Below are positions 44,875 through 53,369 of a DNA stretch of 64,000 nt, one piece after another; position 1 is the stretch's first letter; every line of letters starts with the position of its first letter. The stretch spans positions 2,863,501 to 2,927,500 of the forward strand of contig NZ_CP083349.1 of the NCBI RefSeq assembly GCF_020035535.1. The letters run 5' to 3'. The notes beneath the pieces are model-generated. The model ran no database searches, had not been told where the DNA came from, and worked only from the letters and a program-made list of their open reading frames with translations. Origin of the DNA: Ensifer adhaerens (GTDB lineage: Bacteria > Pseudomonadota > Alphaproteobacteria > Rhizobiales > Rhizobiaceae). The translations under genes were made by a program, and so were the position numbers.

Positions 44875-45575
44875 ACGTCGCCCTCATCTTCCTGGCGGTG
44901 ATCCTTGCGATCGCCGGCTGGTGGCTCAGCCGGCAAAGGCTCTTTTCCAAACCCTGGCTGGAGGTCGGCCACGCGCACGATCCCCGACCACACGGCCGGC
45001 CTTCGATCCCGGCCGCAAAGATCGGCCTTGGCGTTTTCCTTGCCGTGGTCGGCGCGCTCTTCTCGCTGTTCATGAGCGCCTATTTCATGCGCATGGCATC
45101 CGCCGACTGGTGGTCGACGCCGATGCCGAAGGTCCTCTGGCTGAACACCGCCATCCTCGGGCTCGGCAGCCTCTTGCTTCACGCCGCGCGCGTGACGGCG
45201 GAGCATCACCGTGACGAGGCAAGTCGCACGGCGCTGATCGCCGCCCTTGCCGCGGGCCTCGCCTTTCTCGCTGGACAGGTCTTCGCCTGGCGCGAACTGA
45301 CCGACGCCGGCTATCTGCTTGCCGACAACCCGGCCAACAGCTTCTTCTACATGATATCCGGCATGCATGGCCTTCACATTCTCGGCGGCCTCTTTGCGCT
45401 CGCCCGGGTCATCGTGAAAACGCGCAGCGGCCCGATGGGCGAAAAGGCCGTTCTGTCGATCACGCTCTGCGCCACCTACTGGCATTTCATGCTGGCCGTT
45501 TGGCTGGTGCTTTTCGCGCTCTTTTCCGGTTGGGCAAACGATTTCGTCGAGCTCTGCCGGCAACTCTTGACCTGA
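44871..45575 (+). CDS. coxO: Cytochrome c oxidase subunit III-type protein (first)
   Basis: 234-residue membrane protein, divergent subunit III with about seven helices including YFMRMASADWW, GQVFAWRELTDAGYLL and TYWHFMLAVWLVLFALF. The paired HFM/H and E-type residues of subunit III helices remain. coxMNOP clusters carry two subunit III-like genes in tandem; this is the first. Coupled to coxN by ATGA overlap. Confidence 0.88.
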   Translation: MNVALIFLAVILAIAGWWLSRQRLFSKPWLEVGHAHDPRPHGRPSIPAAKIGLGVFLAVVGALFSLFMSAYFMRMASADWWSTPMPKVLWLNTAILGLGSLLLHAARVTAEHHRDEASRTALIAALAAGLAFLAGQVFAWRELTDAGYLLADNPANSFFYMISGMHGLHILGGLFALARVIVKTRSGPMGEKAVLSITLCATYWHFMLAVWLVLFALFSGWANDFVELCRQLLT

Positions 45576-45587
45576 GGGAGCCGTCGC

Positions 45588-46310
45588 ATGTCCGCCGAGA
45601 CACATTCGCCTGTCAGAGAACCGCTCCATCGCCCGGCGGGCCTTGCCGGCTTTACCGCCGACTGGGCCTCCGATCAGCGGGCGTTCAAGAACGTCTCCTG
45701 GGGCAAGGCGATGATGTGGATCTTCCTCCTCAGCGACACCTTCATCTTCGGCTGCTTCCTCGTCGCCTACATGTCGGCGCGCATGTCGACCGCCGTTCCC
45801 TGGCCGAACCCGAGCGAGGTGTTCGCGCTGCATATTGGCGGCACCGACGTGCCACTGATCCTCATCGCGATCATGACGTTCGTGCTGATCTCCTCAAGCG
45901 GTACCATGGCCATGGCCGTCAACTTCGGCTATCGCCGCGACCGCAAGAAGACAGCGCTCCTCATGCTGCTGACCGCCCTTTTCGGCGCCACCTTCGTCGG
46001 CATGCAGGCTTTCGAGTGGACAAAGCTGATCACCGAGGGCGTACGTCCCTGGGGCAACCCCTGGGGTGCTGCCCAATTCGGCTCCACCTTCTTCATGATC
46101 ACCGGCTTCCACGGCACGCACGTCACGATCGGCGTCATTTTCCTGCTGATCATTGCCCGCAAGGTCTGGCGCGGCGACTTCGATACCGGCAAGCGTGGCT
46201 TCTTCACGAGCCGCAAGGGACAATACGAAATCGTCGAGATCACCGGCCTTTACTGGCACTTCGTCGATCTCGTCTGGGTCTTCATCTTCGCATTCTTCTA
46301 TCTGTGGTGA
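45588..46310 (+). CDS. coxP: Cytochrome c oxidase subunit III (second)
   Basis: 240-residue membrane subunit. Blocks KAMMWIFLLSDTFIFGCFL, GMQAFEWTKLI, GFHGTHVTIGVIFL and GLYWHFVDLVWVFIF are typical subunit III motifs. GAGGGAGCC precedes the ATG at 45588. It is followed after 9 bp by the small subunit IV gene. Confidence 0.92.
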   Translation: MSAETHSPVREPLHRPAGLAGFTADWASDQRAFKNVSWGKAMMWIFLLSDTFIFGCFLVAYMSARMSTAVPWPNPSEVFALHIGGTDVPLILIAIMTFVLISSSGTMAMAVNFGYRRDRKKTALLMLLTALFGATFVGMQAFEWTKLITEGVRPWGNPWGAAQFGSTFFMITGFHGTHVTIGVIFLLIIARKVWRGDFDTGKRGFFTSRKGQYEIVEITGLYWHFVDLVWVFIFAFFYLW

Positions 46311-46319
46311 GGCATGGCC

Positions 46320-46700
46320 ATGGCAGAGACGACGGCACACACCGGCACGGTACCGCAAGGGCAAGCACAAACGCAGGCACCGGCGCATGAACACCAGCAG
46401 CACCCGATCGGGCTCTACCTGGTCGTCTGGTTGCTGCTCTTCGTGCTCAGCACCTTCTCCTACCTCGTCGACTACATCGGGCTGCAGGGCTATCTCAGAT
46501 GGTCGCTGATCCTGCTTTTCATGGTGCTGAAGGCTGGGCTCATCGTCTCGATCTTCATGCACATGGCCTGGGAACGGCTGGCACTGATCTATGCGATCCT
46601 CCTGCCCCCCCTCCTGGTGCTTGTCTTCGTCGCGCTGATGGTTTCGGAATCGCACTACGTGCTCTTCACCCGCCTGACGTTCTTCGGCGCCGCACCGTAA
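46320..46700 (+). CDS. Cytochrome oxidase subunit IV-type small protein
   Basis: 126-residue protein with a Q/H/A-rich N-terminal tail and three helices (LYLVVWLLLFVLSTFSYLV; WSLILLFMVLKAGLIVSIF; ALIYAILLPPLLVLVFVAL). It resembles the CyoD/CtaF-like prokaryotic subunit IV family needed for oxidase assembly. ATG at 46320 is 7 nt after GAGG; the ATG at 46314 is too close. Ends the cox operon. Confidence 0.87.
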   Translation: MAETTAHTGTVPQGQAQTQAPAHEHQQHPIGLYLVVWLLLFVLSTFSYLVDYIGLQGYLRWSLILLFMVLKAGLIVSIFMHMAWERLALIYAILLPPLLVLVFVALMVSESHYVLFTRLTFFGAAP

Positions 46701-46750
46701 AGTGGCGCGGCAACGTCGGCGCCACGCTTGAGATCCGGTACGTCCTGGAG

Positions 46751-46775
46751 TTACCCCCTCTGCAGAGGGGGGTAA
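46751..46775. terminator. Palindrome between cox operon and convergent ABC operon
   Basis: TTACCCCCTC-TGCA-GAGGGGGGTAA, nearly perfect, lies between convergent stops at 46700 and 46791 and can serve both. Confidence 0.6.
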
Positions 46776-46790
46776 GCGACGTCCCTAGCT

Positions 46791-47549
46791 TCAGTGCTGC
46801 TGAAGCCCTGTGATCATCGCAATGATCTCGTTCTTGTCGGTCTTCGCCGTCTCCCGGATGCCGATCTGCTTGCCGCGGCGCAGGACACAGATGCGGTCGG
46901 CAAGCTTGAACACCTGATCCAGACTGTGGCTGATGATCAGCACGCCGATATTGCGGCGCTTGAGCGATTCCACGATTTCCTCGACCTTGGCGGTTTCGGC
47001 AACGCCGAGGGCCGCCGTCGGCTCGTCGAGAAGGATCAGCTTGCTCGCCCAATGGGTGGCGCGCGCGATGGCGACGCCCTGCCGCTGCCCGCCCGAAAGA
47101 TCGCGGATCGTCGCATGGGCCGAGGGGATGCGGACATCGAGGTCCTTCACAAGCGTCTCGGTCTCGGCAATCATCCGGCGACGGTCGAGCAGGCCGAAGC
47201 GGTTGGTGGGCTCACGACCGAGGAACATGTTCATGTAGACCGTCTGCTGGTCGGCAAGCGCCAGATCCTGGTACACGACCTCTATGCCGTGGGCTCGCGC
47301 CATGGTGGCGCTCGACATCGCCACCGTCTCGTTCTCGATGGTGATCGTGCCCGAGGTCGGCGTGTAGACGCCTGAGATGATCTTGATCAGCGTCGACTTG
47401 CCGGCACCATTGTCGCCGACGAGCGCGACGATCTCGCCCGGACGGACCTCGAGCGAGAAGTTCTCGATCGCGGTGACGCCGCCGAAGGTCTTGCGGATGT
47501 CCTTCAGCTTCAGGACCGGCTCGCGCGCAGAATTGGTGTTCACGTTCAT
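46791..47549 (-). CDS. CUT2-family ABC transporter ATP-binding protein (single domain)
   Basis: 252-residue ATPase of the ribose/fructose type with one nucleotide-binding domain, as in FrcA, not the double RbsA form. Walker A GDNGAGKST, signature LSGGQRQG, Walker B LILLDEPTAALG and H-loop IISHS are intact. GAGGGGCGAC lies before the ATG at 47549. Last gene of the minus-strand operon 54580-46791; 11 bp separate it from the PLP enzyme gene. Confidence 0.92.
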   Translation of the reverse strand: MNVNTNSAREPVLKLKDIRKTFGGVTAIENFSLEVRPGEIVALVGDNGAGKSTLIKIISGVYTPTSGTITIENETVAMSSATMARAHGIEVVYQDLALADQQTVYMNMFLGREPTNRFGLLDRRRMIAETETLVKDLDVRIPSAHATIRDLSGGQRQGVAIARATHWASKLILLDEPTAALGVAETAKVEEIVESLKRRNIGVLIISHSLDQVFKLADRICVLRRGKQIGIRETAKTDKNEIIAMITGLQQH

Positions 47550-47560
47550 CACGTCGCCCC

Positions 47561-48760
47561 TCAAACCGGCCAGGCCGCGGTTTCGCCGAAACCGTTTTCG
47601 ATCGTTTCAACCTTCGGCATGCCCTTCGAGATGCCCGAAACGCCGACGACATAGGCGCGTGTGACGAAGGCCTGGCCACGGAAGCCGAACACGGCCGTAT
47701 CGCCGGGCTTTGGCGCCGCCGGTCCACTGGCGTCGATCATCGCGTAGTAGTCGATCGCCGAGGGTGGCGGCACTTCGACGCTTCGGAGTGCCGTTTCGGC
47801 CGTCGTCGGTTCGGGCGATACAATCGCCTTGACGTCATAGTCGGGGAAGATCGGATCGATGTAGAAGCCGCCGCCGAAGCAATAGGCCTTGCCGCCCGAA
47901 AGATGCGAGACCTCGGTGAGATAGAGCACGGCCGGCAACTCCGGCAGATCCTCCATCACATGCAGCGCCGTCGTGCCATGCAGGCCGTTGCCCGGCTCGC
48001 ACTGGGTCGCGCCGGCTTCGGCGAGTGCGGGAAGCATGACGCTGGAGGTTGTGCCCGGCGCATTGACCTCGATGCCCTTGCGGCCGGCCCTGGCGAGCGC
48101 CTCGGCGGCCTTCGACAGCGTTGCCAGATTGTGCGTCGGCTTCACCTTGCGGCTTTCATGATCATAGAGCAGCGCCGGAAAGGTGGTGATGCCGGCAAAC
48201 CGGCCGCCGTCGAGCGCATCGAGCCGGTCGGCAACCGCAGCAATATCAGCGGCATCAAACCCGCCTTCATGGCCGCGGTAGAAGGTATCGCCTTCCGCAC
48301 GGATGCGGGCAAGCAGGTCCTGGCGGTAGCCGGCAGCTTTGGCGCCGGACGCAGCCTCGCCGGCCTTCTCATCGTTGAACACCGTCCAATAGTCTGGCCG
48401 GAACGTTTTCGCTGCAGCGGCTGCCTCATGGTGCGCCACCTGCTGCAGGTGGCCGAGATGACCGACCTTCAGACCGGCCCTGTGAGTCGCGCGGGCGCAG
48501 GCCATGTCGACAGCGACCGAGCGATCGATACCGCCACGTTGCACCGCGTCGCAGAAGGAACTGGAACGGCCGACCTGCTTGGTCATGGCAAAGATCTTCA
48601 GGCCGAGGCGACGAGCCTCGTCGCTCAAGACCTTGGCATTGGCCTCAACCGCATCGAGGTCGAGAACATAGGCGTTTGCAGGAATCTTGCCCTGTTGATG
48701 CAGAGCCATTGCCGCTTCGATGAAGGCCGGGTTGCGGCGGCGAAGAACGTCGAGAAACAT
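47561..48760 (-). CDS. YhfX-family PLP-dependent enzyme (alanine racemase-like fold)
   Basis: 399-residue protein beginning MFLDVLRRRNPAFIEAA, a fold-type III PLP protein like E. coli YhfX. K61 in FAMTKQVGR is the probable PLP lysine. HLGHLQQV, GHEGGF, ITTFPALLYD and NAPGTTSSV are family blocks. AAGGAGG precedes the ATG at 48760; the open frame to 49213 only overlaps the permease. The reaction of YhfX proteins is not established: a racemase, decarboxylase or lyase is possible. Its place among CUT2 transporter genes suggests it acts on the imported compound. Confidence 0.85.
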   Translation of the reverse strand: MFLDVLRRRNPAFIEAAMALHQQGKIPANAYVLDLDAVEANAKVLSDEARRLGLKIFAMTKQVGRSSSFCDAVQRGGIDRSVAVDMACARATHRAGLKVGHLGHLQQVAHHEAAAAAKTFRPDYWTVFNDEKAGEAASGAKAAGYRQDLLARIRAEGDTFYRGHEGGFDAADIAAVADRLDALDGGRFAGITTFPALLYDHESRKVKPTHNLATLSKAAEALARAGRKGIEVNAPGTTSSVMLPALAEAGATQCEPGNGLHGTTALHVMEDLPELPAVLYLTEVSHLSGGKAYCFGGGFYIDPIFPDYDVKAIVSPEPTTAETALRSVEVPPPSAIDYYAMIDASGPAAPKPGDTAVFGFRGQAFVTRAYVVGVSGISKGMPKVETIENGFGETAAWPV

Positions 48761-48771
48761 GAAATCCTCCT

Positions 48772-49749
48772 TCAGCGGGATTTTTCGCGCAGCGACACGG
48801 CGACCGCAGCGAGGATGATGAGACCGCGAACGATCATCTGGTCGGAAACGGAAAGGCCCATCAGGATCAGGCCATTGTTGAGCATGCCCATCATCAGCGA
48901 GCCGACAAGCGCGCCGATGATCGTGCCCTTGCCGCCGTTGAGCAGCGTGCCGCCGACGATGACGGCGGCGATCACGGTCATCAGGTCGGTCTCGCCGAGC
49001 GTGTACTTGGCGGCCTGCAGGCGGCCGGCGTAGAGCAGGCCCGCAAGCCCCGCTAGGCCGCCGCTGATCACCAGAACCGTCAGTCGGATGCGCGGGACGC
49101 TGATGCCCGAGACGCTCGCCGCGCGGCTGTTGTCGCCCGTCGCCAGCACATGGGCCCCGAAGCGGGTCTCGCGGTAGATGACGTGGCCGCAGACAACAGC
49201 GACCACCGTCCACCAGATCAGCGAGGGCACGCCGAGGAACGAACCCGAACCGAAGAAGCCGGTGAAGGTGCTGTCGGTGACCGGAATGGAGCGCAGGTTC
49301 GTCATCGACCGGGAGACGCCGGCAAAGAGCCCGAGGGTGGCGAGCGTCACCAGGAATGATGGCAGCTTGACATAGGCGACAAGCACGCCGTTCAAGAGCC
49401 CGATCATCAGGCCCGCACCAATGCCGACGACGACGCCGGCGACGAGGCCGTAATCATTGACCGTCACCGCCGCTGCCAGCGCCGAGACGGCGACCGTCGA
49501 GCCGATCGAAAGGTCGATTTCGCCCGCGGACATGACGAAGACGAGGCCGATCGCCATGATCGTCACCGGCGCTGTCTGCAGCATGATGTTCGACAGGTTG
49601 CGAACGGTCAGGAAGCCGCTGTCCTTCAGGACGATGGCGAAGAACAGAAAGATCGCCAGGAAGCCGAGATAGACGACGTATTGCTGCAGGTTGAGACGAT
49701 TGACGAGGCTTGCCGGCTGGCCGCTCGCGCTGGAATGGGCACTGGACAT
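48772..49749 (-). CDS. CUT2-family ABC transporter permease (RbsC/FrcC-like)
   Basis: 325-residue permease with around nine helices. VMSAGEIDLSIGS is the RbsC-family signature, followed by LPSFLVTLATLGLFAG and GGLAGLAGLLYAGRL. The twin ATGs at 49752 and 49749 follow GGAGG; the second is spaced best. Unlike most CUT2 loci, a RIME-like element and not a simple hairpin separates it from the binding-protein gene. Confidence 0.92.
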   Translation of the reverse strand: MSSAHSSASGQPASLVNRLNLQQYVVYLGFLAIFLFFAIVLKDSGFLTVRNLSNIMLQTAPVTIMAIGLVFVMSAGEIDLSIGSTVAVSALAAAVTVNDYGLVAGVVVGIGAGLMIGLLNGVLVAYVKLPSFLVTLATLGLFAGVSRSMTNLRSIPVTDSTFTGFFGSGSFLGVPSLIWWTVVAVVCGHVIYRETRFGAHVLATGDNSRAASVSGISVPRIRLTVLVISGGLAGLAGLLYAGRLQAAKYTLGETDLMTVIAAVIVGGTLLNGGKGTIIGALVGSLMMGMLNNGLILMGLSVSDQMIVRGLIILAAVAVSLREKSR

Positions 49750-49787
49750 CATTCTTCCTCCGAAGACAGGGAGATACTCCCCCTGCA

Positions 49788-49889
49788 CTACGGCGCCGCG
49801 CGCCTGAGTGGACGCGCAACGGTCGCCGTAGCACTATGAAAAAGCTGCACGTTTGTCCCAAGTCCACTACGGTTTAGGGACGCATGCAG
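49788..49889. repeat. RIME-like repeat element, copy 2 (inside an operon)
   Basis: About 102 bp: CTACGGCG (49788-49795) with CGCCGTAG (49824-49831) around a GCGCGCCT/GACGCGC stem, then CTGCACGT (49845-49852) with CGCATGCAG (49881-49889). Same layout as copy 1 at 41945. It sits between binding-protein and permease genes of one operon. Confidence 0.8.
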
Positions 49890-49898
49890 CAGGCATCG

Positions 49899-50963
49899 TC
49901 ACTTCATCGCATCCGCGATCGTCGCGGGTACGTCCTTGTTGAGGGACTTCTTCCAGCCGTCGGCGACCGTCGCCTTGGTCACGGCGAGCGAGTCGACCAC
50001 CAGGAACGGTTCCGCCTTCTTGCCGACCAGGGACCCCGCCGCGGCGCGCGCCGCGGTGACGCCGATATTGTAGGCTTCGTCGGCGACAAGTGCCGCAATG
50101 TTGCCGCCCTTGACCATGTCCAGCGCGGCCGGCTCGTTGAGGTCGAGCGTCACGATCTTGGTGTGGGTGTTGCCTGCTCCGCGCAGTGTCGAAAGCACAC
50201 TCAACGCCGGCTCCGCCCAGGTCACATAAATGCCGTCGAGGTCCGGGTTCTGGGTGATCATCCCTTGCGCGATTTCTTCGCTGCGGGCGGGATCTGCCAT
50301 GCCGGCCTCGGCAACGATCTTCATATCAGGATAGTCCTGTTCGATCGTCGACTTGAAGGCGCCGTCGCGCTGGTTGGTGACGTAGAAATCGGCGTCATGA
50401 TAGATGTAGCCGAGCTTGCCCTTGCCGCCGAGCGCATCGGCCATGGCAACGGCGGCCTTGTTGCCCATCTGGAAGAGGTCGTCCGAGACGATTGTCACAT
50501 AGTCCTTGCCGTGTTCGTAGCCGGCTGGCGAATTGTCGACGAAGGCGAGCTTCACACCGGCAGTACGGGCCGGATCGTAGACAACGGCAGCGGTTGCCGG
50601 ATCGACCGGCAGCGACAGGATGATCGAGGGCTTCTTGGCAAGAACAGTCTCGACATCGGATTTCTGCCGGGCGGCATCGAAGCCCGCATCGGTCTGGGCG
50701 ACCACCTCGATGCCCAGCCGCTTGAACTCGTCATAGGCGCCGCTGTTCACCGCGTTGGTGTATTCGCTCATCTCGTGCCAGACGAGGGCTGCGGTAAACT
50801 TGCCGTCCTTGATCTGCTGCTCTTCCGCTGCCGTCAGCGCAAATGTGCTGGCAGGCGTTGGCGCCTCTCCGTGCGGACCCGTGGTCTTGCCGTCAGCCGC
50901 ATGGCCCGACGTTGCGGCCAAAACCGCTGCGAGCAACGCGAAGTGTCTCACTGCCTCGTGCAT
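49899..50963 (-). CDS. CUT2-type substrate-binding protein, second of tandem pair
   Basis: 354-residue periplasmic-binding-protein of the ribose-binding type. The signal is HFALLAAVLAATSGHAA; the mature part contains ALVWHEMSEYTNAVNSGA, ILSLPVDPATAA, YVTNQRDGAFKSTIEQDYPD and DGIYVTWAEPA. Ends in DVPATIADAMK. GGGAGGC precedes the ATG at 50963. It is plainly a duplicate of the gene just upstream (51022-52083), with whole blocks conserved. Confidence 0.92.
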   Translation of the reverse strand: MHEAVRHFALLAAVLAATSGHAADGKTTGPHGEAPTPASTFALTAAEEQQIKDGKFTAALVWHEMSEYTNAVNSGAYDEFKRLGIEVVAQTDAGFDAARQKSDVETVLAKKPSIILSLPVDPATAAVVYDPARTAGVKLAFVDNSPAGYEHGKDYVTIVSDDLFQMGNKAAVAMADALGGKGKLGYIYHDADFYVTNQRDGAFKSTIEQDYPDMKIVAEAGMADPARSEEIAQGMITQNPDLDGIYVTWAEPALSVLSTLRGAGNTHTKIVTLDLNEPAALDMVKGGNIAALVADEAYNIGVTAARAAAGSLVGKKAEPFLVVDSLAVTKATVADGWKKSLNKDVPATIADAMK

Positions 50964-51021
50964 TTCTGCCTCCCGATATGGTGATGCCGCCGGAACAGCC
51001 TCCCTTCCGGCGGCTCGTTTG

Positions 51022-52083
51022 TTACTTGGCCGCGTCGAGCACGGATTGCGGCGCATCGCGGTTGAGAGACTGCTTCCAGCCTTCGGCTACGTTTTCCTTG
51101 GTGACGGTCAGCGCCGGAGCAACGACGAAGGCCGGGGTCTGTTGACCGAGCAGCGACTTCAGGCCGGCAGCAGCCATAGCGCGTCCAAGCTCATAGGCCT
51201 TGTCGGCGACCAGTGCCGTGACATTGCCGCCCTTGACCATGTCGAGCGCAACCGGTTCGGCGAGATCGAGCGTGACGATCTTGGTCTTGGTATTGCCGCT
51301 GGAGCGAAGCGCGGAAAGCACGCCGTCGGCAGGCTCGGCCCAGGTTACATAGATGCCATCGAGATCGGGGTTCTGAAGCAGCATGGCGCTCGCCAGTTCC
51401 TCCGCACGTGCCGGGTCGGAGATGCCCTGTTCGGCAACGATCTTGATATCCGGATAGTCCTTTTCGATCGTCGACTTGAAGGCCTTGTCGCGCTGGTTGG
51501 TCACATAGTAGCTGGCATCGTGGAAGATGTAGCCGACCTTGCCCTTGTTGCCGATCGCCTTGGCCAGCGCGTCGGCCGCCTGCTTGCCCATCTGGTAGAG
51601 ATCGTCGGTGACGATCGAAGCATAATCGGCGCCCTGCTTGTAGCCGCTCGGCAGGTTGGAGAGGAACACCAGCTTGCTGCCATCGGTCACCGCCTGGCGG
51701 AATGCCTCGGCCGAGGTCACCGGATCGAGCGGCAGTGCCAGGATGACATTGGGCTTGGCGGCAAGTGCTGTTTCGATGTCGCTGCGTTGGCGCGCCGCAT
51801 CGAAACCGGCATCCGTCGTTACTGCGATCTCCACGCCGGCACGGGCGAATTCATCCTTGGCGCCGGCCGAAACGGCATTGGTGAAGTCCGACGAGGTGTG
51901 CCACAGCAGCGCCGCCTTGTAACCTTTGCCCTTGAGCGCGCCGATATCGGCGTCGGTCAGGGCGACATCGGCACTCGGCGTTGCGCTCTCACCGGACGGA
52001 CCGACCGTCTGGGCGGAAGCGGCGCCTGCGGCAAGTACGAAACCGCTGACAAGTGCAGCAGCCATCAATTTCTTCAAAAGCAT
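51022..52083 (-). CDS. CUT2-type substrate-binding protein, first of tandem pair
   Basis: 353 residues, signal peptide MLLKKLMAAALVSGFVLAAG then AASAQ. It shares VGPSGESATP/TGPHGEAPTP leaders, YVTNQRD.AFKSTIE.DYPD, NPDLDGIYVTWAEPA and K.KIVTLDL.EP.ALDMVKGGN with its neighbour, so the pair arose by tandem duplication. The differences in hinge and pocket regions may give two ligand specificities for one permease. Confidence 0.92.
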   Translation of the reverse strand: MLLKKLMAAALVSGFVLAAGAASAQTVGPSGESATPSADVALTDADIGALKGKGYKAALLWHTSSDFTNAVSAGAKDEFARAGVEIAVTTDAGFDAARQRSDIETALAAKPNVILALPLDPVTSAEAFRQAVTDGSKLVFLSNLPSGYKQGADYASIVTDDLYQMGKQAADALAKAIGNKGKVGYIFHDASYYVTNQRDKAFKSTIEKDYPDIKIVAEQGISDPARAEELASAMLLQNPDLDGIYVTWAEPADGVLSALRSSGNTKTKIVTLDLAEPVALDMVKGGNVTALVADKAYELGRAMAAAGLKSLLGQQTPAFVVAPALTVTKENVAEGWKQSLNRDAPQSVLDAAK

Positions 52084-52109
52084 TGTCTCTCTCCCTCTTG
52101 TTCAACAGT

Positions 52110-53369
52110 TCAGTCCACGACGCCGCAATAGCGCGCCATGAAGGCAGCAAAGCCGACGACACCGGCGAGGTATTCCTCCACCTCGACCCGTTCTTCGTAG
52201 GTATGGCAGTTGCGGATATCGCCAGGCGCGCAGTAGACGGCAGGTATGCCTAGGCGATTGACGAAAAACGGCGTCTCCGACCAGAAGGGCGCACCTTCGA
52301 TCACGCCGCGCCCGACCATGGCTTCGGCCATGGCAGTGGACAAAGCGCCGACTTCCGCCGCGGTCTCGTCGATCTCGGCCGCCGTGCCACCGAGCTGATG
52401 GTCACGGCCGGCCGGATAGGAAAACTCGACGGCAATCTCAGGGTCGGTGATCGCTGAGCGAACGGCCGCTTCGATCTCGGCCGCCGCCTTGTCCAGAGAT
52501 TCACCCGGCAAGAGTTTGCGGATCAGCGACAGGGTGCAGCGCTCGGGCACAGCAATATAGCCGCCGCCGGCGAGGCCCGTGATCAACAGGAAACTGCGGC
52601 CGATCAGCTTGTGTTCGGCACGGGCGGCAATCTCGTCGGAATGTGCCCAGAGCGCAGACATCGCCGCATGGCTGGCGCGCAGGGCATCCTTGCCGAGTTC
52701 GGGAACGCCGAAATAGGCGGATTTGCCCGTTATGGTGATGTCGGTGATGAAAAAGCCGATCTGCGCCGGATAGACCGAAAGCCGGGTCGGCTCGACATAG
52801 ACGACGAAATCCGGCCGCGCGATCTCGCCCGTTTCGATGCGGGTGACGAGGTCCTTGATGCCTGCCGAAACACCGGTGCCCGGCTGGCCGCTTTCCTCAT
52901 CGCCGACAAAGGCGAAGGCGATGTCGCCGGCAAGCTTGACGCCTGCCCGATCGAGCAGCGACAGGGCGGAAAGCGAAGAGCATATGCCGGCCTTGAGATC
53001 GCCCGAGCCGCGCCCCCAGACCGCGCCGTCGATGATCGGCGCCGCGAAGGGATCCTCCCGCTCGGTGCCCGCCCAATGTTCGCGCCAGCCGTCGACGTGC
53101 ACGGTATCCGTATGACCGATGAACAGCAGCCGCGGTCCGCTGCCGGTGCCCTTCCGCTCGGCCCAGACATTCGGGCGGCCAGGCCGAAACTCCGCGGTCG
53201 TCAACCCATCGAGGCCAAGGCTCTGCATCGCCTCGGCAAGGTACGAGACGACATTGGCTTCATTGCCGGTAATGCTCTCGCGCCCGATCGCGCCGCGGAA
53301 AAGCGCAATTGCGGCCTCTTTGTCGAGTGCTTCGCGCAGCCGTTCGACCAGGCCATCCGTCGTCGTCAT
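52110..53369 (-). CDS. M20-family metallopeptidase/deacylase (ArgE/DapE type)
   Basis: 419-residue zinc hydrolase removing acyl or amino-acid groups from amides. Metal-site blocks are FIGHTDTVHVDGW, GRGSGDLKAG, FVGDEESGQPG (general base E) and IRNCHTYEERVEVEEY for the final histidine. GGGAGGCG precedes the ATG at 53369, which overlaps the ROK gene stop as TGATG. In this operon it may deacylate an imported N-acyl compound before the YhfX-type step; that is inference. Confidence 0.9.
   Translation of the reverse strand: MTTTDGLVERLREALDKEAAIALFRGAIGRESITGNEANVVSYLAEAMQSLGLDGLTTAEFRPGRPNVWAERKGTGSGPRLLFIGHTDTVHVDGWREHWAGTEREDPFAAPIIDGAVWGRGSGDLKAGICSSLSALSLLDRAGVKLAGDIAFAFVGDEESGQPGTGVSAGIKDLVTRIETGEIARPDFVVYVEPTRLSVYPAQIGFFITDITITGKSAYFGVPELGKDALRASHAAMSALWAHSDEIAARAEHKLIGRSFLLITGLAGGGYIAVPERCTLSLIRKLLPGESLDKAAAEIEAAVRSAITDPEIAVEFSYPAGRDHQLGGTAAEIDETAAEVGALSTAMAEAMVGRGVIEGAPFWSETPFFVNRLGIPAVYCAPGDIRNCHTYEERVEVEEYLAGVVGFAAFMARYCGVVD

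Noticed and set aside
47561..49213. 550-residue version of the YhfX-type protein
   Set aside because: The extra N-terminal part is an off-frame reading of the upstream permease; the start at 48760 has AAGGAGG.
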